Origin: Eggerthellaceae bacterium
GTDB taxonomy: Bacteria; Actinomycetota; Coriobacteriia; Coriobacteriales; Eggerthellaceae
Assembly (NCBI GenBank): GCA_900754495.1
Contig: CAAEDC010000250.1
Coordinates: forward strand, 1-5,231
Direction of reading: 5' to 3'
Length of the DNA: 5,231 bases
The notes beneath the pieces were generated by a model, which saw only the letters and a program-made list of their open reading frames with translations, was not told the DNA's origin and searched no databases. Below are positions 1 to 5,231 of this stretch, one piece after another; position 1 is the first letter of the stretch, and every line of letters starts with the position of its first letter. The position numbers and the translations under genes are program-made.

Positions 1-152
1 CCATCGAGCCGATGGTGAACATGGGCGGCCACGAGATCGACATGGACGATCCCAACGGCTGGACGGTCCGCACCAAAGACGGCCTGTCCACCGCGCAATG
101 GGAGGTCCAGCTGGTGATCACCGAGACGGGCTACGAGCTGCTGAGCTGGTAG
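1..152 (+). CDS. map: Type I methionine aminopeptidase, C-terminal fragment (5' end outside window)
   Basis: This is the last 49 residues of a methionine aminopeptidase, the cytosolic metalloenzyme that removes the initiator methionine from new proteins. The reading frame begins at base 3 and ends with TAG at 150-152. The fragment opens with IEPMVN, whose Glu corresponds to the metal ligand E204 of the E. coli enzyme. It continues through GWTVRTKDG and reaches AQWE, whose Glu corresponds to the second metal ligand E235; the two Glu are 32 residues apart, against 31 in E. coli. It ends in LVITETGYELLSW, matching the usual C-terminal strand and length. One oddity is that the usual His-Thr after the last metal ligand (AQ-aromatic-EHT) is Val-Gln here. 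The first four metal ligands lie upstream of the window, so integrity of the whole enzyme cannot be judged. The identification is firm from motif order; the gene symbol rests on family recognition. Confidence 0.92.
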   Translation, partial: IEPMVNMGGHEIDMDDPNGWTVRTKDGLSTAQWEVQLVITETGYELLSW

Positions 153-170
153 CGAAAGCGGTCCTGATAG

Positions 171-208
171 CTGAGGCGGCGGTCGCTTGACCGCCGCCTC
201 AGTCTTTT
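171..208 (+). terminator. Intrinsic terminator of the methionine aminopeptidase gene
   Basis: A perfect 14-bp GC-rich stem (171-184 pairing with 189-202) closes a four-base GCTT loop and is followed directly by TCTTTT (203-208). It starts 18 bases after the map stop codon. The opposite strand has no T-run after the stem, so it works for + strand transcription only. It should insulate the upstream gene from the convergent - strand unit that ends at 462. Confidence 0.93.
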
Positions 209-461
209 CGAGCTTTCGCCTTCGAGGTGCTCTAAGTTCGATTGTCGCACGAAGCTTCCTACAGCCGTGCCGCTTCGTCGCTTTGTCCAGAACACGTGGT
301 TTTGCGCACTTCTTCCCGTTTTTCAGCCTCTGCCGTTGCGCTCTGAGCACTTCTTCCCAATAGAGGTGCCAAATCAGCGCCTAAATGGGAAGAAGTGCTC
401 AAAAGCGCAGATCGCCGTTGCGGCGTTCGGTTTCCGGTTGGGATGCGGTGCTGCTTGGACG
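209..461. other. Convergent intergenic region with repeated motif
   Basis: No credible gene lies in this 253-base stretch between the map terminator and the stop codon of the convergent SlyD-like gene. Its main content is the three-copy GCACTTCTTCCC repeat and hairpin annotated separately at 302-409. I see no T-rich intrinsic terminator for the - strand genes here: after the hairpin the - strand reads AACGGCAGAGG rather than a T-run. Composition is less GC-rich than in the flanking genes. Confidence 0.7.
302..409. repeat. Three-copy GCACTTCTTCCC repeat; copies 2 and 3 form a long hairpin
   Basis: The 12-mer GCACTTCTTCCC occurs directly at 306-317 and 347-358, and inverted at 387-398. Copies 2 and 3 extend to a perfect 15-bp inverted repeat (345-359 with 386-400). 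Around it, TGCGC (337-341) pairs with GCGCA (405-409). Inside it, AGGTGC pairs with GCGCCT through one G.U, giving an imperfect hairpin over 337-409. Copy 1 has the same sense as copy 2 and could pair with copy 3 instead, so two alternative folds compete. Each copy is flanked by T-rich or GCGC sequence, as expected for members of a dispersed intergenic repeat, but a second locus cannot be seen in this window. It could also be a transcription-end or mRNA-stability structure for the - strand unit. Confidence 0.75.
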
Positions 462-887
462 CTACTCGACCTCCAACAGGGTGATGTCGAAGTTGAGGTC
501 CTTGCCGGCGAGTTCGTGGTTCATGTCGAACGTCACGATGCCGTCCTCGATGGCCGCCACGAACACGGGGAAGGGCTGGCCGTTGGGGGCGCGCATGTAG
601 ACCGTCTGGCCGACCGGAAGCTGATCGCCGTTGGGAATCTGGTCCAGCGGCACCTTCTGCACCATGTCCTCGCGGCGCTCGCCGTACGCCAGCGCGGCGG
701 GGATGTGCGCCTTGACGGTCTGGCCGACCTCCATGTTCTTGACCGCCTCGTCGAAGCCGGGGATCATCTGACCCGCGCCGCAGGTGAACTCGAGCGGCTC
801 GTTGCGGTCGAACGAGGAATCGAACTTGGTGCCGTCGTCCAAGGTGCCCACGTAGTGCACCTTCACCTTCTTGCCTTCGTTGCTCAT
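462..887 (-). CDS. SlyD-like FKBP-type peptidyl-prolyl cis-trans isomerase
   Basis: This 141-residue cytosolic protein is predicted to catalyse cis-trans isomerisation of Xaa-Pro bonds and to act as a folding chaperone. The FKBP half is clear: residues 11-28 carry HYVGTLDDG and KFDSSFDR, and residues 37-49 carry GAGQMIPGFDEAV. After AYGERRE (68-73) comes the insert-in-flap chaperone domain typical of SlyD (roughly 74-120, including VQKVP and an alternating PFPVFVAAIEDGIVTFD strand region). The FKBP fold then closes with NHELAGKDLNF (123-133). The His/Cys-rich C-terminal metal-binding tail of E. coli SlyD is absent; the protein ends at LLEVE. I chose the ATG at 887 because GGAGAG lies just upstream and the family begins here; an in-frame ATG at 953 would add 22 residues with no family match. 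It lies 75 bases downstream of the glutamate-cysteine ligase gene on the same strand, so co-transcription is likely. Assignment to the SlyD-like group is strong; the exact symbol is left open. Confidence 0.93.
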   Translation of the reverse strand: MSNEGKKVKVHYVGTLDDGTKFDSSFDRNEPLEFTCGAGQMIPGFDEAVKNMEVGQTVKAHIPAALAYGERREDMVQKVPLDQIPNGDQLPVGQTVYMRAPNGQPFPVFVAAIEDGIVTFDMNHELAGKDLNFDITLLEVE

Positions 888-962
888 CGTCTCTCCAATC
901 CGTTGTCTCGCGATGATGGTTTTCAGCGTGCCGACAAGTCTAGCGAAACGCACGCCCTTCGG

Positions 963-2318
963 CTAGCGCGCCGCCCGCGACTCCGCGATATCCGCGAGGG
1001 TCTCGCGCCGCGCCACCAGCTCGGCGAGCGGGGCGAGGAACGCCCTCTCGTCCTCGGCGAGGCCTTCCGCGGCGATCTCCACGAGCCTGTCGCAGAGCGC
1101 GGCGACGGGCCTCCCGTACGCCTCGGCGGCGTATCCGCGCGCCATCAGGTCGTCTTTGGCAGCGGCGACGTCCGCTTCGCCGATGCCCTCGAAAAGCCCG
1201 TCGAGCGCGTCGAGCCCGTTATCGTTGGCGAGCAGGCCCTTGACCAGCGCGGCGTAGGAGATCGCGTAGGGGATGGGCAGGGCGTCGGCGGGGCGGATCT
1301 CCACGTAGGTCTTCACGCGCACGTCGGTGAAGAACATCGACGTCATGTGCTCGACCTGCGCGCGCGTCATCGGGGTCTCGGCGTAGATCTGGCCGAATGT
1401 GCGCTCGGTGTAGCAGCAGCCCTCCTTTTTGCAAGGCACGAGGATCGCCGGGGCGTCCAGCAGATAGGCGGCGTAGCGCTCGAGCGTGAAGCCGGGTTCG
1501 AGCGACCCGGGGACGATCCCGCAACGATCGGGATCGCATTCCTTCCAGATCTTGGTGCGCACCAGCTTGTGCGGACGCGGGGACCCTTCGAAGATCGGCG
1601 AATTGTCGCAGATCAACGCGAGCAGGGGTCCGGCGATGCCCGCCAGCCGCAGTTTGCGCAGGCAGTCTTCGACGCTGTGGTAGTCGATCGAGACCTGGGT
1701 GGAGGCGCTGCCGCGCATCATGCGGCGGCCGTAGGGTCCGCGCTCCTTGAAGTACAGGTCCATGAACCGGTAGCGCCGTTTGGGGATGAGCGTCAGCTCG
1801 TCGACGCGGGCGGTGGGGTGGTAGCCCAACGTCAGCGCCTTCATGCCGTGCGGCGAAAGCTCGCGCGCGAGCAGCTCCTCGAACCCCTCGAAGGCGCGCT
1901 GGGCGTCGGCGAGGCGCGTGAAGGGGCCGGCGGAAAGCTCCACCTGCGCCGCCGGCTCGATCGTGACGGCGGCGCCTTCGCGCGCGACGCCGAGGATGTC
2001 GCCCTCCTCGTCGAAGGTCGCCTGGGGGTACTCCGCGCGCAGCCGCTCCAGAAGCCATGCGATGCCGTGGTCGTCGGCGTAGCCGACCGGGCTGCCATCG
2101 TCGCGCACGACGGTGTGCTCGAGCTCGATGCCCACCGCCTCGGGCCCGCCGAGCGGTTTGATGCCGCTTTCGATGAACTCGACCAGCGCCTGGATGTTGC
2201 GCTCGCGCGCGGGCTGGGCCGCGCCGGAAGCCGGTGACGATGCGTCCCGTCCCCCGGCATCCGTTGTCTGGCGGGGATCGGCGGATGCGTGCGCCTCGCC
2301 TGCGATCTTCCCATTCAT
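963..2318 (-). CDS. Glutamate-cysteine ligase family protein (GCS2 / plant-type GshA / EgtA-like)
   Basis: This 451-residue protein belongs to the carboxylate-amine ligase family that joins the gamma-carboxylate of glutamate to cysteine using ATP, giving gamma-glutamylcysteine. Residues 1-37 are a low-complexity Ala/Ser/Gln lead-in with no family match. Conserved blocks follow in order: VGIELEH (62-68, acidic metal/ATP site), EPAAQVELS (121-129, matching the family EPGGQxELS), GYHP (165-168), MRGSASTQVSIDY (201-213, matching TxSxQVxLDY), NSPIFEG (239-245) and VEIRPAD (339-345, matching LExRxxD). Length fits the plant/proteobacterial and actinobacterial EgtA-type class rather than E. coli GshA. 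The start at 2318 is the first ATG after AGGGG, which sits about 11 bases upstream, a somewhat long spacing; a start further in cannot be excluded. The SlyD-like gene follows, and argC diverges. No glutathione synthetase gene is visible, so the end product could be gamma-glutamylcysteine itself, glutathione, or an intermediate of another thiol. Family assignment is strong; the acceptor amino acid is inferred. Confidence 0.9.
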   Translation of the reverse strand: MNGKIAGEAHASADPRQTTDAGGRDASSPASGAAQPARERNIQALVEFIESGIKPLGGPEAVGIELEHTVVRDDGSPVGYADDHGIAWLLERLRAEYPQATFDEEGDILGVAREGAAVTIEPAAQVELSAGPFTRLADAQRAFEGFEELLARELSPHGMKALTLGYHPTARVDELTLIPKRRYRFMDLYFKERGPYGRRMMRGSASTQVSIDYHSVEDCLRKLRLAGIAGPLLALICDNSPIFEGSPRPHKLVRTKIWKECDPDRCGIVPGSLEPGFTLERYAAYLLDAPAILVPCKKEGCCYTERTFGQIYAETPMTRAQVEHMTSMFFTDVRVKTYVEIRPADALPIPYAISYAALVKGLLANDNGLDALDGLFEGIGEADVAAAKDDLMARGYAAEAYGRPVAALCDRLVEIAAEGLAEDERAFLAPLAELVARRETLADIAESRAAR

Positions 2319-2348
2319 ATGGCGGGTTTCCCCTTTCTGCGCCGTTTT

Positions 2349-2364
2349 CGCCTCGGCCGAGGCG
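2349..2364. promoter_or_regulatory. Perfect 16-bp GC-rich palindrome in divergent promoter region
   Basis: CGCCTCGGCCGAGGCG is identical to its own reverse complement. It lies 31 bases upstream of the ligase start codon, in the 5' leader or core promoter of that - strand gene. It could be an operator for a dimeric regulator, or in RNA a six-pair hairpin with a GGCC loop. It is not followed by a T-run long enough for a terminator on either strand. The function is inferred from position only. Confidence 0.45.
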
Positions 2365-2365
2365 T

Positions 2366-2377
2366 TTGTATATACAA
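2366..2377. promoter_or_regulatory. Perfect 12-bp palindrome TTGTATATACAA, candidate operator
   Basis: TTGTATATACAA is a perfect AT-rich palindrome, one base from the GC-rich palindrome at 2349-2364. Its GTATATAC core with outer T/A resembles operators of GntR-type repressors, though other dimeric regulators bind similar sites. The same bases supply TATATA or TATTGT on the - strand, which could be the -10 box of the ligase gene, so a bound protein would block that promoter. No convincing -35 box lies at the right distance on the - strand. No regulator gene is in the window to pair with it. Confidence 0.45.
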
Positions 2378-2499
2378 TACCTGTTTGTCGGCGTCGCGCT
2401 GCGCGATGCGCGGCAATCCGAAATCAATTCACTTCATCTTACGATCGAGTGGGTCGTTGCGGCGGGTTTTTATAGGCGACGGTAAGCAAGGTGTTGAAT

Positions 2500-3564
2500 A
2501 TGTCTATCAAAGCGGGAGTCGTTGGAGCTGCGGGGTTCGCGGGCATCGAGGCGGTGCGCCTCCTGTCGGCGCATCCGGAGTTCGAGCTGGTGGCGATCAC
2601 GTCCTCCGAGCTTGCGGGCACGCGTCTTGCCGATGCGTATCCGGCGTTCGAAGGCGTGAGCGATCTGCGCTTCCTCGCGCATGACGATCCGGCGCTCGAT
2701 GCCTGCGACGTCGTGTTCCTCGCGGTGCCCCATACCGCGGCACTCGCCGCTGCTCCCGGCTATATCGCACGCGGCATCTCGGTCATCGACCTTTCCGCGG
2801 ATTTCCGCCTGAAGGATCCGGCGGTCTACGAGCGGTGGTACAAGGTGCCCCACACCCAGACGGATCTTCTGGCGCGCGCGGCGTTCGGCCTGCCCGAGCT
2901 GACGGGCGACGAGCTTGCCCGTGCGGCCGCCGAGCGCGCGGCGGGGACTCCCGCGTTGGTGGCGTGCGCGGGGTGCTATCCCACCGCGACGTCCCTTGCG
3001 GCGGCGCCCGCGGTTCGCGCGGGGTTCGTGCGCGAGGATGCCCCCATCGTCGTCGACGCGGTCTCGGGCGTGACCGGCGCGGGCAAGAAGGCGTCCCAGC
3101 GCACGCATTTCTGCTTCGCCGACGCCAATGTCGAGGCGTACGGCGTGGGGACGCATCGCCACACGCCCGAAATCGAGCAGATCCTGGCGGCTCCGGGCCG
3201 CGTGGTGTTCACGCCGCATCTGGCTCCGCTCGGCCGCGGGCTGCTGTCGACGGTGACGCTGCCCCTCGCGGCGGACGCGCCCTCCGACATCCAGGTCTAC
3301 ATCGACGAGTACCGCCGCGTGTACGAGGGAAGCCCCTTCGTCACGGTGCTCGATGCGGGGCGGCAGCCGCGCACGGCGTCGGTCGCGGGCACGAACCGCG
3401 CGCATATCGGCCTGGCGCTCAACGAGCCGGCGCATGCGCTGGTGGCGACCGGCGCGATCGACAACCTGGGCAAGGGGGCTGCCGGCCAGGCGGTCCAGTG
3501 CGCCAACATCGTGTTCGGCCTGCCCCAGGATGCAGGGCTCACGGGCGTGTCCCTGTCGGTGTAG
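2500..3564 (+). CDS. argC: N-acetyl-gamma-glutamyl-phosphate reductase
   Basis: This 354-residue enzyme catalyses the NADPH-dependent reduction of N-acetylglutamyl-5-phosphate to N-acetylglutamate semialdehyde, the third step from glutamate to ornithine in arginine biosynthesis. The N-terminal Rossmann domain shows the dinucleotide motif GAAGFAG at residues 9-15, followed by DLSADFRL (97-104). The catalytic cysteine is Cys159 in AGCYPTA, and the conserved catalytic histidine is His221 in HRHTPEIEQ. The C-terminal part carries NRAHIGL (299-305) and the closing DNLGKGAAGQAVQ (321-333) typical of ArgC. Length is normal. I chose ATG at 2500 because AAGGTG lies eight to nine bases upstream; GTG at 2491 would add only three residues and has poorer ribosome-binding spacing. 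It diverges from the ligase gene, with 181 bases between the start codons. ArgJ is encoded downstream on the same strand but after an unusually long 407-base gap. All key residues are present. Confidence 0.97.
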   Translation: MSIKAGVVGAAGFAGIEAVRLLSAHPEFELVAITSSELAGTRLADAYPAFEGVSDLRFLAHDDPALDACDVVFLAVPHTAALAAAPGYIARGISVIDLSADFRLKDPAVYERWYKVPHTQTDLLARAAFGLPELTGDELARAAAERAAGTPALVACAGCYPTATSLAAAPAVRAGFVREDAPIVVDAVSGVTGAGKKASQRTHFCFADANVEAYGVGTHRHTPEIEQILAAPGRVVFTPHLAPLGRGLLSTVTLPLAADAPSDIQVYIDEYRRVYEGSPFVTVLDAGRQPRTASVAGTNRAHIGLALNEPAHALVATGAIDNLGKGAAGQAVQCANIVFGLPQDAGLTGVSLSV

Positions 3565-3693
3565 GGCGGCCATCTGCAAGGCGCCCGCTGCGCGTGCGGA
3601 GGCGCCGTCGCGTGCTGCAGGCGCCTCGCCGCGCCGAGCGCTATGCATGTGCCGCGGTGGGCACGCACGCTATTCGGGGGGTTTCGGCTTGAT

Positions 3694-3732
3694 TTCCGAC
3701 CTGGGATGATAATTGAAATTGCCAGGTCGGAA
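3694..3732. promoter_or_regulatory. 11-bp inverted repeat overlapping the argJ promoter, candidate operator
   Basis: TTCCGACCTGG (3694-3704) is the exact reverse complement of CCAGGTCGGAA (3722-3732), with 17 bases between. The -35 hexamer lies inside the spacer and the right arm fills the promoter spacer up to two bases before the -10 box. A dimeric repressor bound to these arms would cover the promoter. The sequence does not resemble the AT-rich ArgR consensus, so the regulator is unknown. A terminator is unlikely because no T-run follows. Confidence 0.55.
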
Positions 3733-3740
3733 GCTATAAT
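3713..3740 (+). promoter_or_regulatory. Near-consensus sigma-70/SigA-type promoter for argJ
   Basis: TTGAAA (3713-3718) and a perfect TATAAT (3735-3740) are separated by 16 bases. This is the best promoter in the window and implies a transcript start near 3747, giving argJ an untranslated leader of about 225 bases. It suggests that argJ, and any arg genes downstream, can be transcribed independently of argC. Prediction from consensus only. Confidence 0.68.
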
Positions 3741-3896
3741 GAGCCGGTGCCTGAATAAAGCGTTTAGCGCGCATCGCGCTTCCACCCGGCGGGAATGCCG
3801 CGACGGACTCGCCTCCTGCAAGAGGTGCGCGTCTTGCATCAAATATGAAATAAATTCAAAAATACGAGAAATATTTCGTAATAGTTAACACAAACA

Positions 3897-3914
3897 TGCA
3901 TATTAGGGTGCATA
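3897..3914 (+). promoter_or_regulatory. Direct repeat of TGCATA in argJ leader, possible ArgR-type site
   Basis: TGCATA occurs at 3897-3902 and again at 3909-3914, twelve bases apart, about one helical turn, within an AT-rich island. TGCATA-like half-sites appear in some actinobacterial arginine boxes, so an ArgR/AhrC binding site is plausible upstream of an arg gene. The arrangement is direct rather than the usual inverted one, so confidence is low. CATAAT (3911-3916) could also act as a -10 box, but its best -35 partner TTAACA (3885-3890) is 20 bases away, too far for a standard promoter. Confidence 0.3.
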
Positions 3915-3971
3915 ATATCGCCCTGTGAAAAACGAAGGCCGTTCCAAACGGAGGGGGCGCAGGATACGACA

Positions 3972-5225
3972 ATGATCGACAGCATCGCATTCATCGAAGG
4001 CGGCGGCGTCACGAGCGCGCAGGGATTCAAGGCGGCGGGCATCCATGCGGGATTCCGCAAGAACCCCGAGCGTTTCGACATGGCGCTGGTGGTCGCCGAC
4101 GAACCGTGCGCCTGCGCGGGGACGTTCACGCAGAACGTCTTCTGCGCCGCGCCCGTCATCGTGTCGCGCGAGCACCTGGAGGGCGTGTCGTACGGCACGG
4201 CGCGCGCCGCGGTGGTCAACTCGGGCATCGCCAACGCCGCGACGGGCGAGCGCGGCCTCGAAGCAGCGCGCGAGATGGCGCGCATCACGGGCGATGCGGT
4301 GGGATGCCCCGCGCAGGAGGTGATGGTCGCCTCGACGGGCGTCATCGGGCAGCATCTTCCGCTCGAGCCGTTTGCGACGGGAGTGCCGGCGGCGTGCGCC
4401 CTGCTCTCGCGCGAGGGAGGTCATGACGCGGCACGCGCGATCATGACGACCGACACGCATCCCAAGGAGGCCGCGGCGACGTTCTCGGTCGATGCGGCCG
4501 CCTACGAGGGCTGCACGTTCACGGTGGGCGGCATGGCGAAAGGCTCGGGCATGATCATGCCCAACATGGCGACGATGATCAGCGTCATCACGACCGACGC
4601 TCCGATCGCCGCCGATGTGCTGCACGCGGCGCTCGTGCGCGCGGTCAACAAGAGCTTCAACAAGGTGACGGTCGACTCCGACACCTCGACCAACGACACC
4701 TGCCTGCTGTTCTCCAGCGGCGCCGCCGCCCCGGCGGGCGCGGCCCCGTTCGCGCCCGGCACGTCCGAGCTCGCCGCGTTCGAGGAGGCGCTCCAGGTGG
4801 TGTGCGTCAACCTGGCGCGCCAGATGGCGGCGGACGGCGAGGGTGCGACGCGCCTGGTCACGGTCAACGTGACGGGTGCGGCGAGCGATGCCGACGCCGA
4901 TGCCGCCGCCCGCACGGTGGCGAACTCCCCGTTGGTCAAGACGGCCATCACCGGCCACGACGCCAACTGGGGGCGCATCGCGGGCGCCATCGGGCGATCC
5001 GGCGCGGCGTTCCGTCAGCAGGACGTCTCGATCGACATCATGGGGCTGCCGGTGTGCCGCGACGGCATGACCGTTCCCTTCGACGAGGACGAGGCGCTCA
5101 GGCGTTTCGAGGATCCCGAGATCGTCATCGATATCGATCTTGGGGCGGGGGATGCGGAGACGACGATGTGGACCTGCGATTTCTCGCATGAATACATCAC
5201 GATCAACGGGGATTACCGAACCTAG
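3972..5225 (+). CDS. argJ: Glutamate N-acetyltransferase / ornithine acetyltransferase
   Basis: This 417-residue enzyme transfers acetyl from N-acetylornithine to glutamate, releasing ornithine and regenerating N-acetylglutamate. Bifunctional members also use acetyl-CoA for the first step. ArgJ proteins are made as a precursor that cleaves itself before a threonine, forming alpha and beta chains. Here the site is KGSGMIMPNMATM (190-202), with cleavage expected between Ala200 and the nucleophile Thr201. The oxyanion-hole block STGVIG is at 121-126, the conserved MTTDTHPK at 158-165, and the beta chain shows DSDTSTND (235-242) and GHDANWGRIAGAIG (328-341). It ends with EYITINGDYRT, close to the family's usual INADYRT terminus. 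The start at 3972 is supported by AGGA at 3961-3964, seven bases upstream. Length and all key residues are normal, so the gene looks intact. Whether it is mono- or bifunctional cannot be told from sequence. The stop codon is six bases from the window edge, where further arg genes may follow. Confidence 0.98.
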   Translation: MIDSIAFIEGGGVTSAQGFKAAGIHAGFRKNPERFDMALVVADEPCACAGTFTQNVFCAAPVIVSREHLEGVSYGTARAAVVNSGIANAATGERGLEAAREMARITGDAVGCPAQEVMVASTGVIGQHLPLEPFATGVPAACALLSREGGHDAARAIMTTDTHPKEAAATFSVDAAAYEGCTFTVGGMAKGSGMIMPNMATMISVITTDAPIAADVLHAALVRAVNKSFNKVTVDSDTSTNDTCLLFSSGAAAPAGAAPFAPGTSELAAFEEALQVVCVNLARQMAADGEGATRLVTVNVTGAASDADADAAARTVANSPLVKTAITGHDANWGRIAGAIGRSGAAFRQQDVSIDIMGLPVCRDGMTVPFDEDEALRRFEDPEIVIDIDLGAGDAETTMWTCDFSHEYITINGDYRT

Positions 5226-5231
5226 CGGCTA

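Larger units (their letters stand above)
3565..3971 (+). other. Long non-coding gap between argC and argJ
   Basis: The first part (3565-3690) is GC-rich and contains a perfect 8-bp inverted repeat (GAGGCGCC 3599-3606 with GGCGCCTC 3620-3627, 13-base loop) without a following T-run, so it is at best a weak or factor-assisted end for argC. The middle holds the promoter and inverted repeat described at 3694-3740. Downstream, the region has several small hairpins: AGCGCG-CAT-CGCGCT (3766-3780), TGCAAGA with TCTTGCA (3817-3823 with 3832-3838), AGGGTG with CGCCCT (3905-3910 with 3919-3924, one G.U) and CCGTT with AACGG (3939-3943 with 3947-3951). Positions 3838-3918 are strikingly AT-rich for this genome. 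I find no tRNA and no recognisable riboswitch. Confidence 0.65.

Noticed and set aside
888..953. N-terminal extension of the SlyD-like protein from ATG at 953
   Set aside because: The extra 22 residues match nothing in the family, and the ATG at 887 has a close ribosome-binding site and starts where the family normally starts.
267..2237. Very long + strand open frame (656 codons) opposite the SlyD-like and ligase genes
   Set aside because: It runs antisense through two genes with clear family motifs, begins in the intergenic repeat, and its product is His/Arg/Gly-rich with no domain. Long antisense frames are expected with high third-position GC.
2491..2499. GTG start of argC three codons upstream
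   Set aside because: AAGGTG is better spaced for ATG 2500 and the family begins directly with the Rossmann strand.
3599..3627. GC-rich hairpin after argC as an intrinsic terminator
   Set aside because: The 8-bp stem is perfect, but it has a 13-base loop and no T-run after it, so it does not meet the usual criteria.
3846..3858. TGAAATAAATTCA as an ArgR box
   Set aside because: It resembles the TGAAT-N4-ATTCA consensus but is one base short between the half-sites, so the match is not good enough to annotate.
3905..3924. AGGGTG in the argJ leader as part of a T-box riboswitch
   Set aside because: The rest of the conserved T-box sequence (GGNACCGCG) and a downstream terminator are missing; only a small six-pair hairpin is present.
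3903..5189. 428-codon - strand open frame opposite argJ
   Set aside because: It is the antisense shadow of a fully intact argJ and the product is Arg/His-rich low-complexity sequence.

Overview
The window is GC-rich bacterial chromosome with strong third-position GC bias in every gene. It holds housekeeping and amino-acid biosynthesis genes and no visible mobile element, phage gene, CRISPR array or RNA gene. The style of the proteins (a SlyD-like FKBP without the metal tail, a plant/actinobacterial-type glutamate-cysteine ligase, a type I methionine aminopeptidase with an AQWE motif) fits a high-GC actinobacterium. My best guess is the Coriobacteriia/Eggerthellales, but this is recognition from memory, not a database result.

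Layout. (1) Positions 1-152 are the C-terminal end of a type I methionine aminopeptidase on the + strand, closed by a textbook intrinsic terminator at 171-208. (2) Positions 209-461 are intergenic and carry three copies of a GCACTTCTTCCC motif; two of them form a long hairpin. (3) On the - strand, a glutamate-cysteine ligase family gene (2318 to 963) is followed after 75 bases by a SlyD-like peptidyl-prolyl isomerase (887 to 462), probably one transcription unit. (4) Positions 2319-2499 are a divergent regulatory region with two adjacent perfect palindromes. (5) On the + strand lie argC (2500-3564) and argJ (3972-5225), two steps of arginine biosynthesis from glutamate. A 407-base non-coding gap between them holds a near-consensus promoter wrapped in an inverted repeat and a long AT-rich leader.

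How the genes work together. ArgJ makes N-acetylglutamate and recovers ornithine by transferring the acetyl group (cyclic pathway). ArgC reduces N-acetylglutamyl-phosphate to the semialdehyde. The intervening kinase (argB) and aminotransferase (argD) are not in the window and may lie just beyond the right edge, which is only six bases past the argJ stop codon. The divergent ligase uses glutamate for a thiol-containing dipeptide instead of arginine. I see no gshB here.

No clearly new biological system is visible. The most interesting items are non-coding: the repeat/hairpin at 302-409, the paired palindromes at 2349-2377, and the operator-like promoter plus long leader before argJ.
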